A model generated the notes under the pieces. It had not been told where the DNA came from. It saw only the letters and a program-made list of their open reading frames with translations, and ran no database searches. Positions 56,119 to 64,000 of a stretch of DNA of 64,000 nt are shown piece by piece; within the stretch, counting starts at the first letter, position 1; each line of letters begins with the position of its first letter. A program made the translations under genes and the position numbers. Origin of the DNA: Acidobacteria bacterium Ga0077551 (GTDB taxonomy: Bacteria; Pseudomonadota; Alphaproteobacteria; Caulobacterales; Hyphomonadaceae). The stretch lies in assembly GCA_001464545.1 (NCBI GenBank), contig LNFC01000020.1, positions 113,694 through 177,693 of the forward strand, in the 5' to 3' direction.

Positions 56119-57285
56119 CTAGCTCGGGTGTTTCTCGTCGCCGTCGTGGCCGCCCCAGAACCGTTTGATGCGGCCGAGGAAGCCTTCACTTTCCGGATGG
56201 CAGTCGGAGCCGGTGCAGTCGCAGAACTGGCGCAGCAGTTCCTTCTGCCGGGCCGTCAGGTTCTGCGGGGTCTCGACGAACATCTCGACATACAGGTCGC
56301 CCTGCGGGTTGCCCTGGCGCACGCTGGGCATGCCCTTGCCGCGCAGGCGCAGCTTGCGGCCGGTCTGGGCGCCTTCGGGAATCGCGACGCGGGCGCGTCC
56401 GCCATCGATGGTCGGGATCTCGATTTCGCCGCCAAGCGCAGCGGTCGCCATCGGCACCGGCGCGCGGCAATAGAGGTTCGGTCCGTCGCGCTCGAAGATG
56501 TCATGCTCAACGACTTCGACGAAGATATAGAGGTCACCCTTCGGGCCACCGGCGGTGCCGGCCTCGCCCTCACTGGTCAGGCGGATGCGCATGCCGCTCT
56601 CGACCCCGGCCGGAATCTTGACCGAGATCTTGCGCTCTTCCTTCACCTGGCCGTGGCCGCCGCAGGTCTTGCACGGCTTGCGGATGACCGTGCCGCGGCC
56701 CTGGCAGATGTGGCAGGTGCGCTCCATCGTGAAGAAGCCCTGCTGGGCCCGCACGCGGCCATGGCCGGCGCAGGTCTCGCAGGTTTCCGGCTTGGTGCCG
56801 GGGGCGGCGCCGGTCGCGTCGCATGGTTTGCATGGCACGGCCTGGGGCACGTGAATGGTTTCGTCCTTGCCGAAATAGGCTTCGGCGAGAGTGATCTCGA
56901 GGTCGTAGCGCAGGTCGGCGCCGCGCTGCGGGCCGCCGCGCTTGCGGCCATTGGCAAAGCCGCCGGCGCCGCCGAACACCTGGCTGAACAGGTCCTGGAA
57001 AATGTCTTCGGGATTGACGCCCTGGCCGAACGGGCTGCCGCCGGGGGCGCCGCCGCCATTCTCGAAGGCGGCATGGCCGAACCGGTCATAGGCGGCGCGT
57101 TTCTGCGCGTCCGACAGGACGGAATAGGCTTCGCCGACTTCCTTGAACTTCTCTTCGGCGGCCTTGTCGCCCGGGTTCTGGTCCGGGTGGAATTTCATGG
57201 CCAGCTTGCGATAGGCCGATTTAAGGGCCTTCTCGTCGGCCCCGCGTTCCACGCCGAGAACGTCGTAATAGTCGCGCTTACTCAT
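56119..57285 (-). CDS. dnaJ: Chaperone DnaJ
   Basis: 388 residues. J domain with HPD near residue 34 ([10 protein letters not shown]), Gly/Ala-rich linker to about 100, then four CxxCxGxG zinc-finger repeats ([32 protein letters not shown]) near 148-205, and a C-terminal peptide-binding domain. Stimulates the DnaK ATPase in folding. dnaK is not adjacent. The Cys-containing tail near 375 is not typical. Confidence 0.96.
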   Translation of the reverse strand: MSKRDYYDVLGVERGADEKALKSAYRKLAMKFHPDQNPGDKAAEEKFKEVGEAYSVLSDAQKRAAYDRFGHAAFENGGGAPGGSPFGQGVNPEDIFQDLFSQVFGGAGGFANGRKRGGPQRGADLRYDLEITLAEAYFGKDETIHVPQAVPCKPCDATGAAPGTKPETCETCAGHGRVRAQQGFFTMERTCHICQGRGTVIRKPCKTCGGHGQVKEERKISVKIPAGVESGMRIRLTSEGEAGTAGGPKGDLYIFVEVVEHDIFERDGPNLYCRAPVPMATAALGGEIEIPTIDGGRARVAIPEGAQTGRKLRLRGKGMPSVRQGNPQGDLYVEMFVETPQNLTARQKELLRQFCDCTGSDCHPESEGFLGRIKRFWGGHDGDEKHPS

Positions 57286-57383
57286 AAAGTCGCCGCCAAA
57301 CCGGAATCGTTTGCCCTGAAACCGGTGATTTGGGGCGTGTCGGTATTGACCGCAAGGGCCTTCCTTCAGGCCCGCCGCGCCGA

Positions 57384-58679
57384 TCAGCTATCGCCGGGGG
57401 GGAATCTGGTAACCCCTTCTTCGACCACCGAGGCGCCGGAGCCGCTGATCTGCTTGACCGCAAGGCCGCGCTCGGAGGTGCCATCGAGGCGGAAACGGAA
57501 CAGGCCGTTCACCCCCATGAACCCGTCCGGATCGGTGACGCCGCCGTGTTTCATGTTGTTTTCAGCGGCCAGGGTAATTGCCAGCGAGGCGGCGTCATAG
57601 GCGGCAGCAGCCAGGTCGGTCGGGGTACGGCCATAGATGCGCTTATAGGTGTCGCGGAAGTTGCCCATGTTGTCCGGGTCGATCGCCGAGAACTGGGCGC
57701 CGGCAAGGGCCGGTTCGCGCCAGATCGACGAGTCGTCCCAGATGCTGGTGCCGAGGAAGCGCGTGCGGCCGGGGTCGATGCCGTTGACGACGAGCAGCGG
57801 CGCAATCGAGAGCAGCTTGGTGCCGCGCTCCGGGATCAGCAGGCCCACCTGGCTGCGCTCGGCCTTGATCAGGCCGGCGATGCGGGAGACTTCGGAACTG
57901 GCGCTCTTGCTCGGATCGTAGAAGGCTGCGCCGAGGACGGTCCAGCCATTCTCGGCCGCTTCGGCGCGCATCGCGGTCTCGACCTGGCGGCCATAGGCGG
58001 TGTCCGGTCCGAGGAAGGCGAAGGTGCGCGTGCCGCGGCTGGCGGCGTAGCCCATGATGCGGACGACTTCTTCCTCCGGCATCACCGAGGCGAGATAGCT
58101 GCCGCCGCCGGCGACCGTGCGGTCATTCGAGAAGGCGACAACGGGAATGGACTTGCGCAGGGCGACATCCTTCACCACGGGCACTTCAGTGCCGAACAGC
58201 GGCCCGAGGATGATGTCGGCGCCCTCGTCGAGCGCCTCATCAGCGCGCGCTTCGGCGGTGGAGGAGCGCCCGGCCGTGTCCTTTGGCAGGAGCAGGAAAT
58301 CGGTGCCGCCATTTTCGAACAGGGCCAGTTCGATGCCGGCCAGCATCGCTTCGGCTTCGGCGCGCACCTGCGCGTTGGGGTGCGAGAAGGGCAGCAGCAC
58401 GGCGGCGCGCTTGATGTCCTTGCCGGCCATGAAGTTCGGCGTCAGGCCGCCATCCCCCCGCACGAACCCGTTCAGGGCCTCGTCGGTGGTTTCGGTTACG
58501 GCCGGCCCGATCACTTCGCCGGTGACCGGATCGACACGCGGCTGGCCGGAGCCAATCGACACCGGCGGCCGGGTCGGCGCGGTGGCGCAGGCGGTAGCCA
58601 TCAGCAGCGAGGCGAGCACGAGGCCGAGTCGCGGGCTTGGCGCCTTGAGGTTCCTGAGCGATGGTGAGCGCGATGTCAT
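57384..58679 (-). CDS. Penicillin-binding protein activator (LpoA-like lipoprotein)
   Basis: 431 residues. Signal peptide with lipobox MATAC near residue 28-32, then a periplasmic-binding-protein type-1 fold (AAVLLPFSH near 91, [10 protein letters not shown] near 155, [13 protein letters not shown] near 180, [12 protein letters not shown] near 225). LpoA relatives activate class A PBPs from the outer membrane. Consistent with this, a PBP1A is encoded 2.6 kb away. It is divergent from rsmI with start codons overlapping by about 19 bases. Confidence 0.85.
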   Translation of the reverse strand: MTSRSPSLRNLKAPSPRLGLVLASLLMATACATAPTRPPVSIGSGQPRVDPVTGEVIGPAVTETTDEALNGFVRGDGGLTPNFMAGKDIKRAAVLLPFSHPNAQVRAEAEAMLAGIELALFENGGTDFLLLPKDTAGRSSTAEARADEALDEGADIILGPLFGTEVPVVKDVALRKSIPVVAFSNDRTVAGGGSYLASVMPEEEVVRIMGYAASRGTRTFAFLGPDTAYGRQVETAMRAEAAENGWTVLGAAFYDPSKSASSEVSRIAGLIKAERSQVGLLIPERGTKLLSIAPLLVVNGIDPGRTRFLGTSIWDDSSIWREPALAGAQFSAIDPDNMGNFRDTYKRIYGRTPTDLAAAAYDAASLAITLAAENNMKHGGVTDPDGFMGVNGLFRFRLDGTSERGLAVKQISGSGASVVEEGVTRFPPGDS

Positions 58680-59602
58680 CTTCTGATCCTTCTGGCGCCG
58701 GCGCGATTCCCGACTTGAGCGAGTCTATTGAGGTGCGGCGAGGCGGGCAACCGCCCGTGGCTGTAGCGCCGGGACTTTATGTTGTCTCCACACCGATCGG
58801 TAATCTGAGGGACATCACCTTGCGGGCGCTGGATATTCTCGGCGGGGTCGAGGAAGTGCTGGCGGAAGACACGCGGGTGGCCTCAAAACTTTTGTCCGCT
58901 TACGGCGTTAAGGCCCGCCTCAGCCCTTACCATGACCATAATGGGGCGGAACGGAGACCGGTGCTCCTGAAGCGGCTCGAAGAGGGCGGGCGGATTGCGC
59001 TGATCTCGGATGCTGGCACGCCGCTGGTGTCCGATCCCGGCTGGAAGCTGGTGCATGAGGCGCTGGAGCAGGGCATCAAGGTGTATCCTGTTCCCGGGGC
59101 GTCGGCCTTGCTGGCAGGGCTGGTGGCGAGCGGCTTGCCGAGCGACCGGTTCCTGTTCGCGGGCTTCCTGCCGCCGAAATCCGGCGCGCGCCGCACCGAG
59201 ATCGAAAGCCTGAAACAGGTGCCCGCCACGCTGGTCTTCTACGAGAGCGGGCCGCGGCTGGCGGAGTCGCTGGCGGACCTTGCCGCCGTGCTGGGCGAGC
59301 GGGACTGCGCCGTGGCGCGGGAGCTGACCAAGCTGTTCGAGGAAACGCGGCGCGGCACGCTGGCAGAGCTTGCCGCGCACTATGAACAGGCCGGCCCGCC
59401 GCGCGGCGAGATCGTGCTGCTGGTCGGCCCGCCCAAGCAAGTCGCGGCGACGGCGGCGGATATCGATTCGGCGCTTCGCGTGGCGCTCGGCGAGATGCCG
59501 ACCAAGGCGGCGGCCTCGGCCGTGGCCGAGGCGCTCGGCCTTGCGAAGCGGGATGTCTACCAGCGCGCGCTGCAACTGAAGGCGGTTGATGGGCAAACGT
59601 GA
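58661..59602 (+). CDS. rsmI: 16S rRNA 2'-O-methyltransferase (cytidine-1402)
   Basis: 313 residues. [21 protein letters not shown] near residue 40, EDTR near 70 and [12 protein letters not shown] near 113 are RsmI (YraL) hallmarks of this tetrapyrrole-methylase fold enzyme, which methylates C1402 of 16S rRNA. ATG 58661 or 58673 may be used; the first lies inside the divergent lpoA-like gene. yraN follows, overlapping. Confidence 0.95.
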   Translation: MVSAMSSSDPSGAGAIPDLSESIEVRRGGQPPVAVAPGLYVVSTPIGNLRDITLRALDILGGVEEVLAEDTRVASKLLSAYGVKARLSPYHDHNGAERRPVLLKRLEEGGRIALISDAGTPLVSDPGWKLVHEALEQGIKVYPVPGASALLAGLVASGLPSDRFLFAGFLPPKSGARRTEIESLKQVPATLVFYESGPRLAESLADLAAVLGERDCAVARELTKLFEETRRGTLAELAAHYEQAGPPRGEIVLLVGPPKQVAATAADIDSALRVALGEMPTKAAASAVAEALGLAKRDVYQRALQLKAVDGQT

Positions 59603-59954
59603 GGCCGCCGAAGCGCGCGGCCGCAGGGCCGAGGCGCTGGCGGCCTGGTGGCTGCGGGCGAAGGGCTACACGATCCTGTCGCGGCGCGTGCGTCTGCCGG
59701 TCGGCGAGATCGATCTCGTCGCGCGCAAGGGCGACGTGATCGTGTTCATCGAGGTGAAGGAACGCGCGACGCTGGACGATGCGCAGGGCTGCGTGACCCC
59801 GACAGCCTGGCGGCGGATCGCACGGGCCGCCGAAAGCTGGATGGCGCAGCGGCCGAGGTTCAACGACTGCGGCTGGCGCTACGACATCATCGCCATCGCC
59901 CCGGGCTACCTGCCATCCCACCTGAAGGATGCCTGGCGGCCTGGGATGGCGTGA
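59589..59954 (+). CDS. yraN: UPF0102 nuclease-like protein
   Basis: 121 residues from ATG 59589 ([15 protein letters not shown]), overlapping the end of rsm[23 protein letters not shown] near residues 41-60 gives the E..D..E.K pattern of a restriction-endonuclease-like fold. Function in the cell is unknown, perhaps DNA processing. The rsmI-yraN pair is common in Proteobacteria. Confidence 0.94.
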   Translation: MGKREAAEARGRRAEALAAWWLRAKGYTILSRRVRLPVGEIDLVARKGDVIVFIEVKERATLDDAQGCVTPTAWRRIARAAESWMAQRPRFNDCGWRYDIIAIAPGYLPSHLKDAWRPGMA

Positions 59955-59957
59955 GGG

Positions 59958-60338
59958 TCAGGAGCCGGGCTCGAACTTGGCTTTGAGGCGTTCGTACTCT
60001 TCGCGCTCGAACTGCAGATACTCTTCATCGGTGAGCGCTTCTTCCTGAATGATCGCGTCCGAGCGGTACCTCTTTAGCGGCGGATCAACCAAGTCGGTAT
60101 CAACTATCCTCAGATTGATTTCTTCGCCGCGTGACATGCTCCGCCGGAAACACAGGACATGGTAAGACGCGTCATCGCGGAGGATTTCCTCCACTCCGCG
60201 AATGCTGAATTCAATCCGTTCGTCGTCATCTCGCCGCGTTCGACTGGTGGCGGTCAGAAAAGCGGCAAGAACCGCCCAGTCCCTGAATCCGAAAGTCCCA
60301 GCCACTACGCCCTTGATGGAAACTTGGAAGGCGAGCAT
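59958..60338 (-). CDS. Hypothetical protein
   Basis: 126 residues from ATG 60338, with CAGGAGA eight bases upstream. Soluble, charged C-terminus (TDEEYLQFEREEYERLKAKF). IRGVEEILRDDASYHVLCFRRSM near residues 48-70 is the most distinct segment. No known family. It ends 3 bases from yraN's stop. Longer frames to 60914 overlap the cytochrome gene and are shadows. Confidence 0.7.
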   Translation of the reverse strand: MLAFQVSIKGVVAGTFGFRDWAVLAAFLTATSRTRRDDDERIEFSIRGVEEILRDDASYHVLCFRRSMSRGEEINLRIVDTDLVDPPLKRYRSDAIIQEEALTDEEYLQFEREEYERLKAKFEPGS

Positions 60339-60482
60339 GCGCTGGTCTCCTGCGGTCGCCTTTGAGGGTTTGTCCGGGTATCCTTGAATTGCAAGCGCTG
60401 TTCCGGCCTCAACTGCCGGAGGCCAAGGATGGCCTGAGCGACAGGTGGCCATCCGCGCGCGGTGCTTGAGCAACATTTGAAA

Positions 60483-60514
60483 GGGATGCAGGTGTGTCCC
60501 CAAACCTGCATCCC
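60483..60514. repeat. 11-bp inverted repeat (hairpin) in intergenic space
   Basis: GGGATGCAGGT (60483-60493) and ACCTGCATCCC (60504-60514) form a perfect stem with a 10-base loop. It lies about 115 bases beyond the leftward cytochrome gene's end and 145 bases upstream of the hypothetical protein start. No T-run is evident, so it may be a mobile-element remnant rather than a terminator. Confidence 0.6.
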
Positions 60515-60630
60515 CGGGGCTGCAAGGCGCGAGGGCGCGCGCCCGAAGCCCTCGGTTGGGACATTCATCCCTGCCTTTAGTTTTCAAGGCAGCTGCGACA
60601 AACGGACCTGAGTGTGCTGCGCGCAGAGAT

Positions 60631-61080
60631 TCAAGGCGCCGGCGGGGCTTCCTGGATCGAGACGATGTAGCTGAGCAGCACGTCCATGCCGAGGTCACCG
60701 AAAACGAAGTCGGGCATGTCTTCGTGGCCGACATGGATGCCGGAGCGGAAGTCCTCGGCGAGGGATTCGGGCGGGTAGTAAGAGAGCACGTAGCGCAGCG
60801 GCGGGGCGTCAGCGCGCAGGCTTTCGCCGGTATCGAGGCCGTGGCAGTTGGAGCAATGGGTGACGGCGATCTCGCGCCCGTCGGCGATCGAGTCTGCGTC
60901 CGTCGGAATGCCAAGGGCGGCGGCGTCGATCAGCGGCCCGGTAGGGACCGCGACAGAAGCGGGGGCGTCCGGCTCGGCGGTCACTTCGGCAGCAACGGCG
61001 GCGGGGGTGTCGTCCGCCCGGTCGCAGCCGGCCATCAGGGTGAAGCCAGCAGCGGCGATCGCGTAAACCAGATGTCGCAT
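60631..61080 (-). CDS. Cytochrome c-like lipoprotein
   Basis: 149 residues from ATG 61080, with GGGAGA upstream. Signal peptide and lipobox MAGC near residues 16-19. The heme-binding CSNCH near residue 77 lies in VTHCSNCHGLDTGE, and a Met ligand is likely in HEDMPDF near 123 (GHEDMPDFVFGDLGM). Small periplasmic c-type cytochrome for electron transfer; partner unknown. Confidence 0.85.
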   Translation of the reverse strand: MRHLVYAIAAAGFTLMAGCDRADDTPAAVAAEVTAEPDAPASVAVPTGPLIDAAALGIPTDADSIADGREIAVTHCSNCHGLDTGESLRADAPPLRYVLSYYPPESLAEDFRSGIHVGHEDMPDFVFGDLGMDVLLSYIVSIQEAPPAP

Positions 61081-61274
61081 GTGTTCGTCTCCCGGCGGCC
61101 CGGAATCGGGCCTGTGCATTCCCTTCACCCTAGCACCGAAACGGTGGCCCGGCGCTAGGGAACTGTCCCTATCCGGCCAACGTTCCGGCGCCTTCACCCT
61201 GCCGTAATCTTCTTACTATTAGGCTCGCGCTTCACGGCTGGTTCAGCCAGACAGCCCGAGACCGCCCGGCAGAC

Positions 61275-63290
61275 ATGAGCAACCAGTTTCCCACCCCTCC
61301 GCAGATGCCCCGCATCGTGCGCATCCCGGCCCCGGCCTTCCTGCGCCGGCAGAGCGCGCCGGTGCGCTTCTTGCTGATGGCGGTCGCGGCGATCCTGCTT
61401 ATGGGCGGGCTTTGGGCGGCGTGGAAATGGCACAGCCTGCACAACGGCATGCCGAAGCTGCCCTCCGACATTTCCGAGCTCTGGCACGCCAACCGCGAGC
61501 CGGCGATCGAGTTTGTCGACGCAAACGGCAAGACGCTGGCGGTGAACGGCCCGCGTTATGGGCGTGCCATCGACGTCAAGGACTTGCCGCGTCATGTGCC
61601 GCAGGCCTTTCTCGCAGCCGAGGACAAGCGCTTCTACCAGCATGACGGCGCCGACGAGACAGCGATTGCGCGGGCGGCGTTCTCCAATGCCGCGGCCGGC
61701 GAGACGGTCTCCGGCGCCTCGACGATCACCCAGCAGCTGGTGAAGAACCTGGTGCTGCATTCGGGCCAGACGATGCAGCGCAAGGCGCAGGAAATCACGC
61801 TCGCCCGCCAGCTCGAAAAACGGCTGACCAAGGATGAGATCCTGAGCCTGTATCTCAACCGGGTGTATTTCGGCGCGGGCCTCTACGGCATCGATGCGGC
61901 CTCGCGGTTTTATTTCGGCAAGCCGCCGGAGCAGATGACGATTCCGGAAGCCGCGCTGCTGGCGGCGCTGCCCAAGGCGCCGTCTAAGTTGAACCTGCGC
62001 GACAACCTTGCCGGGGCGAAAGAACGGCAGGTCTATGTGCTGCGCGAGATGCGCGCCGAGCGGTTCATCTCGCGCGAGGAAGAGAAGGCGGCGCTGGAGG
62101 CGGAGATCACGATCATCAAGCCGCCGGTGTATGACCCCGAGCTAGGCTATGTGCTGGATGTCGCAACCGAGCGGCTGTCCGCTGTGCTGCCGCGCGTGCC
62201 GGGTGACGCCGTGGTGACGCTGACGATTGATCCGGAATTGCAGGCCCGCGTGCAGGCACGCGTGAACGAGCGGCTGGCGAAGGAAGGCCCGGCGCTGAAG
62301 GCGACGCAGGCCGCCGCGCTGATCCTCGGCACGGATGGCCGCGTCGTCGCGATGGTGGGCGGGACGGACTACAAGGCCTCGCCCTTCAACCGCGTGACGC
62401 AGGCCAAGCGCCAGCCGGGCTCGAGCTTCAAACCGTTCGTGTACGCCCTGGCGCTCGAAGACGGTTATTCGCCGTATGACGTTTTCAATGACCGCCCGAT
62501 CAGCATCGGCAAATGGAAGCCGGTGAACTATAACGGCGAGTATATCGGACCGATGACGCTGAGCGAGGCGCTTACGCGCTCGACCAACACCATTGCGGCC
62601 GAACTTGGCAACGAGTCGAATCCCGAGCGGGTGGCGGAACTCGCCAAGCGGTTCGGCATCAAGAGCACGATGCAGCCCTATCCTTCGCTCGCCCTCGGCA
62701 GCCAGGAAGTGAGCCTCTGGGAGATCACCGGCGCTTACGGCGTGTTCCAGTCCGGCGGGCGGCGGATGGAGCCTTACATCATTGCCAAGGTGGCGGATAC
62801 GCGCGGTAACGTGTTGTTCGAACAGCCGGCGGCGGAGGCCGAACGTGTGTATGCGGAGGATTACACCGCCGACATGAACGCCATGCTGACCCGCGTGGTC
62901 AGCGCCTCGATCGGAACAGGGCACAATGCGCGCCTCAAGGACTGGACGGTGGCGGGCAAGACCGGCACCAGCCAGGACTGGCGCGATGCCTGGTTTGTCG
63001 GCTTCACGTCGGCCTATGTCGGCGGCGTCTGGGTCGGCAATGACGATGACACCGCGATGAAGAAGGTGACCGGCGGCGGGCTGCCGGCGGACATCTGGTC
63101 GGACCTCATGGAGATGGCGCACGAAGGCAAGAGGCCCGCGCCGCTGTTCGGTTCGGATACGGCGCTGGTGCTGGATCCGGCTTCGGAAGACCGCATCGCC
63201 TTCTACCGCGGCATGGCGCAGGCCTTTGCCAGCGCGGCGCCAGCACGGGCGGTGAGTGGCGGCGGCGAGATGGTGCAGCAGGCGGAGTAG
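61275..63290 (+). CDS. Class A penicillin-binding protein (PBP1A-type)
   Basis: 671 residues, one signal-anchor helix near 30-50. GT51 transglycosylase: EDKRFYQHDG near 116, GASTITQQLVKNL near 147 and LSLYLNRVYFGAGLYG near 190. Transpeptidase: SSFK near 384, STN near 435, KTGTS near 560. Makes and cross-links peptidoglycan in the periplasm. The LpoA-like activator lies nearby. A hairpin at 63292-63311 ends transcription. Confidence 0.96.
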   Translation: MSNQFPTPPQMPRIVRIPAPAFLRRQSAPVRFLLMAVAAILLMGGLWAAWKWHSLHNGMPKLPSDISELWHANREPAIEFVDANGKTLAVNGPRYGRAIDVKDLPRHVPQAFLAAEDKRFYQHDGADETAIARAAFSNAAAGETVSGASTITQQLVKNLVLHSGQTMQRKAQEITLARQLEKRLTKDEILSLYLNRVYFGAGLYGIDAASRFYFGKPPEQMTIPEAALLAALPKAPSKLNLRDNLAGAKERQVYVLREMRAERFISREEEKAALEAEITIIKPPVYDPELGYVLDVATERLSAVLPRVPGDAVVTLTIDPELQARVQARVNERLAKEGPALKATQAAALILGTDGRVVAMVGGTDYKASPFNRVTQAKRQPGSSFKPFVYALALEDGYSPYDVFNDRPISIGKWKPVNYNGEYIGPMTLSEALTRSTNTIAAELGNESNPERVAELAKRFGIKSTMQPYPSLALGSQEVSLWEITGAYGVFQSGGRRMEPYIIAKVADTRGNVLFEQPAAEAERVYAEDYTADMNAMLTRVVSASIGTGHNARLKDWTVAGKTGTSQDWRDAWFVGFTSAYVGGVWVGNDDDTAMKKVTGGGLPADIWSDLMEMAHEGKRPAPLFGSDTALVLDPASEDRIAFYRGMAQAFASAAPARAVSGGGEMVQQAE

Positions 63291-63291
63291 C

Positions 63292-63311
63292 GGCTTTTCC
63301 TCCGAAAAGCC
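63292..63311 (+). terminator. Terminator hairpin after the PBP gene
   Basis: GGCTTTT and AAAAGCC form a 7-bp stem with a six-base loop immediately after the stop at 63290, followed by the pyrimidine-rich CTCTCTTTCCC tract. Confidence 0.6.
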
Positions 63312-63312
63312 C

Positions 63313-63402
63313 TCTCTTTCCCTCTCGTTGCTTGTCGTTTTCCCTTCGTTTCTGTCTCATTCCATGTCGTTCTGTTCTCACTCTTTCTCATTCATAGTCA
63401 CT
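63313..63402. repeat. Pyrimidine-rich, helically phased pentamer array
   Basis: TCGTT occurs at 63325, 63335, 63346 and 63367, and TCTCA at 63355, 63376 and 63386. Together the seven start points are spaced 9-12 bases apart, close to one helical turn. The tract is almost all C and T on this strand. It lies just before an integrase remnant. The phasing is seen directly; protein binding is inference. Confidence 0.6.
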
Positions 63403-63442
63403 TTTTATCGCTTTTGAGCCGCGGGGCCGTCCGGGGGCGGAT

Positions 63443-63667
63443 TTGTTCCAGGTGCGGTCAATTGCGCAGTATACCCCCGGCCGGGAGGGTGGGGCGCAAG
63501 TTTCCGGAAGTAGTCTGCAGGCGCCTGATTTTATTGGGGCGCTGCTGGGGCACAAGGATGTTGCGTCCACACAGCGCTTTGCGCACCTTGACCTGAGCCC
63601 CAATCTGTCCTGCATTACAGTCGAGAAATTCACGCTAATCAGCCGTTCCACGGTAAGCAGCCTATGA
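63443..63667 (+). pseudogene. Tyrosine recombinase (phage-type integrase) C-terminal remnant
   Basis: A 74-codon frame contains IGALLGHKDVASTQRFAHL near residues 31-49 (63527-63600), the conserved box with the second catalytic His/Arg neighbourhood and the nucleophile region of tyrosine recombinases. Normally the catalytic Tyr should follow in a form like RYAHL; here RFAHL ends without it. The N-terminal two-thirds are missing, so it is not functional. Confidence 0.7.
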
Positions 63668-63934
63668 CCGTTGACGGCGAAGTCCGGCCTGGTGCTGGCG
63701 ATGCATTTGAACGACAGGACTGAGGTGACCCTGCCGGACGCCGAAATCGATCATCGGAACTGACCTGGCCCTAAACAGCCGGTCAGTGTCGTGCACGGCG
63801 CCGCCTGTAGGCGCGCCTCGTGGCTACCAACCTGACGACCAGGCCGCTCTATTTACTGATCGACGAGGGCCTGTAAGCTTGGGAGACTGGGGCATACGAA
63901 CCCAGTTGGCCAACACTTCCAGTCGGAGGATCAC
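63668..63934. other. Intergenic stretch between integrase remnant and methyltransferase start, no gene seen
   Basis: About 265 bases of ordinary composition. I find no coding frame with plausible family features. The final 20 bases hold the GGAGG ribosome-binding site of the next gene. Confidence 0.5.
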
Positions 63935-64000
63935 GTGAAAGAGTTCGGACCCTCGACCTTCGGTGAGTTGAACGCTGAGGACTATGATGAACTTCATGAT
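63935..64000 (+). CDS. Start of a probable class I SAM-dependent methyltransferase (cut by window edge)
   Basis: GTG 63935 with GGAGG five bases upstream opens a frame through the window end (22 codons): (V/M)KEFGPSTFGELNAEDYDELHD. A start of this form, 'STFG...A..YD.LHD', recurs in short methyltransferases preceding the SAM-binding ELAIGTGR motif. Only the first 22 residues are visible, so the assignment is tentative. Confidence 0.5.
   Translation, partial: MKEFGPSTFGELNAEDYDELHD

Noticed and set aside
60305..60568. 87-codon leftward frame starting MNVPTEGFG
   Set aside because: Contains the hairpin and lacks any family similarity; overlaps the start of the better supported hypothetical gene in another frame.
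63325..63380. Alphaproteobacterial LexA box (GTTC-N7-GTTC)
   Set aside because: Two GTTC occurrences exist but their spacing is one base, not seven.

Overview
This is a GC-rich chromosomal window with tightly packed, often overlapping genes. Several family markers point to an alphaproteobacterium: a MucR/Ros-type regulator, DUF2336 and DUF1491 proteins, a radA-cvpA-purF-SDR run, a PBP-activator/rsmI/yraN cluster, and frequent GTG/TTG starts with ATGA-type overlaps. The style fits Hyphomonadaceae or a relative such as Hyphomonas or Caulobacter. That placement is inference from gene content; no 16S gene lies in the window.

Layout. 0-9 kb: a partial DUF429-like gene, a CurA-type NADP oxidoreductase, a Gfo/Idh/MocA oxidoreductase, a long REP-like double palindrome, then the leftward block radA-cvpA-(erythromycin esterase family)-purF-SDR. 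9-16.4 kb: an HI0933-type flavoprotein, leftward alr-mlaE-mlaF, an MFS transporter, a small membrane protein and a DUF2336 protein. 16.4-24.5 kb: a ten-gene overlapping operon for an Mrp/Mbh-like cation/proton antiporter (E, F, G, DUF4040, B, C, D, D, small membrane protein, D). 24.5-31 kb: mucR, a PAS protein, sufE, a secreted protein, a histidine kinase and several small unknown genes. 31-37 kb: alcohol dehydrogenase, prfC, a PAN-domain protein, uup and a MipA/OmpV porin-like protein. 37-43 kb: a glycan-like block (thioesterase, glycosyltransferase, Wzx-type flippase, ATP-grasp-like protein) followed by decayed second copies of the flippase 5' end and of the rsuA 3' end. 42.4-50.4 kb: rsuA, rsmC, a lipoprotein hydrolase, a thiolase, a retropepsin-like protein and a very divergent PEP carboxylase. 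50.5-56 kb: selU and a fused oxidoreductase-SelD, convergent and overlapping, then a GGDEF-EAL protein. 56-63.3 kb: dnaJ, a PBP activator, rsmI, yraN, a cytochrome c-like lipoprotein and a class A PBP. 63.3-64 kb: a helically phased pyrimidine-rich repeat, a tyrosine-recombinase remnant and the start of a probable methyltransferase gene.

Functional units visible here are purine synthesis (purF with cvpA), lipid transport (mlaEF), a multi-subunit sodium/proton antiporter, tRNA selenouridine formation (selD plus selU, with no selA or selB in the window), 16S rRNA modification (rsuA, rsmC, rsmI) and envelope building (PBP1A, LpoA-like activator, alr, flippase). The signals I rate highest are the divergent PEP carboxylase with altered catalytic motifs, the chimeric duplicated scar at 41.0-41.5 kb, the unusual antiporter operon, and the phased repeat plus integrase remnant at the right end. 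I saw no CRISPR array, rRNA, recognisable tRNA or complete insertion sequence.
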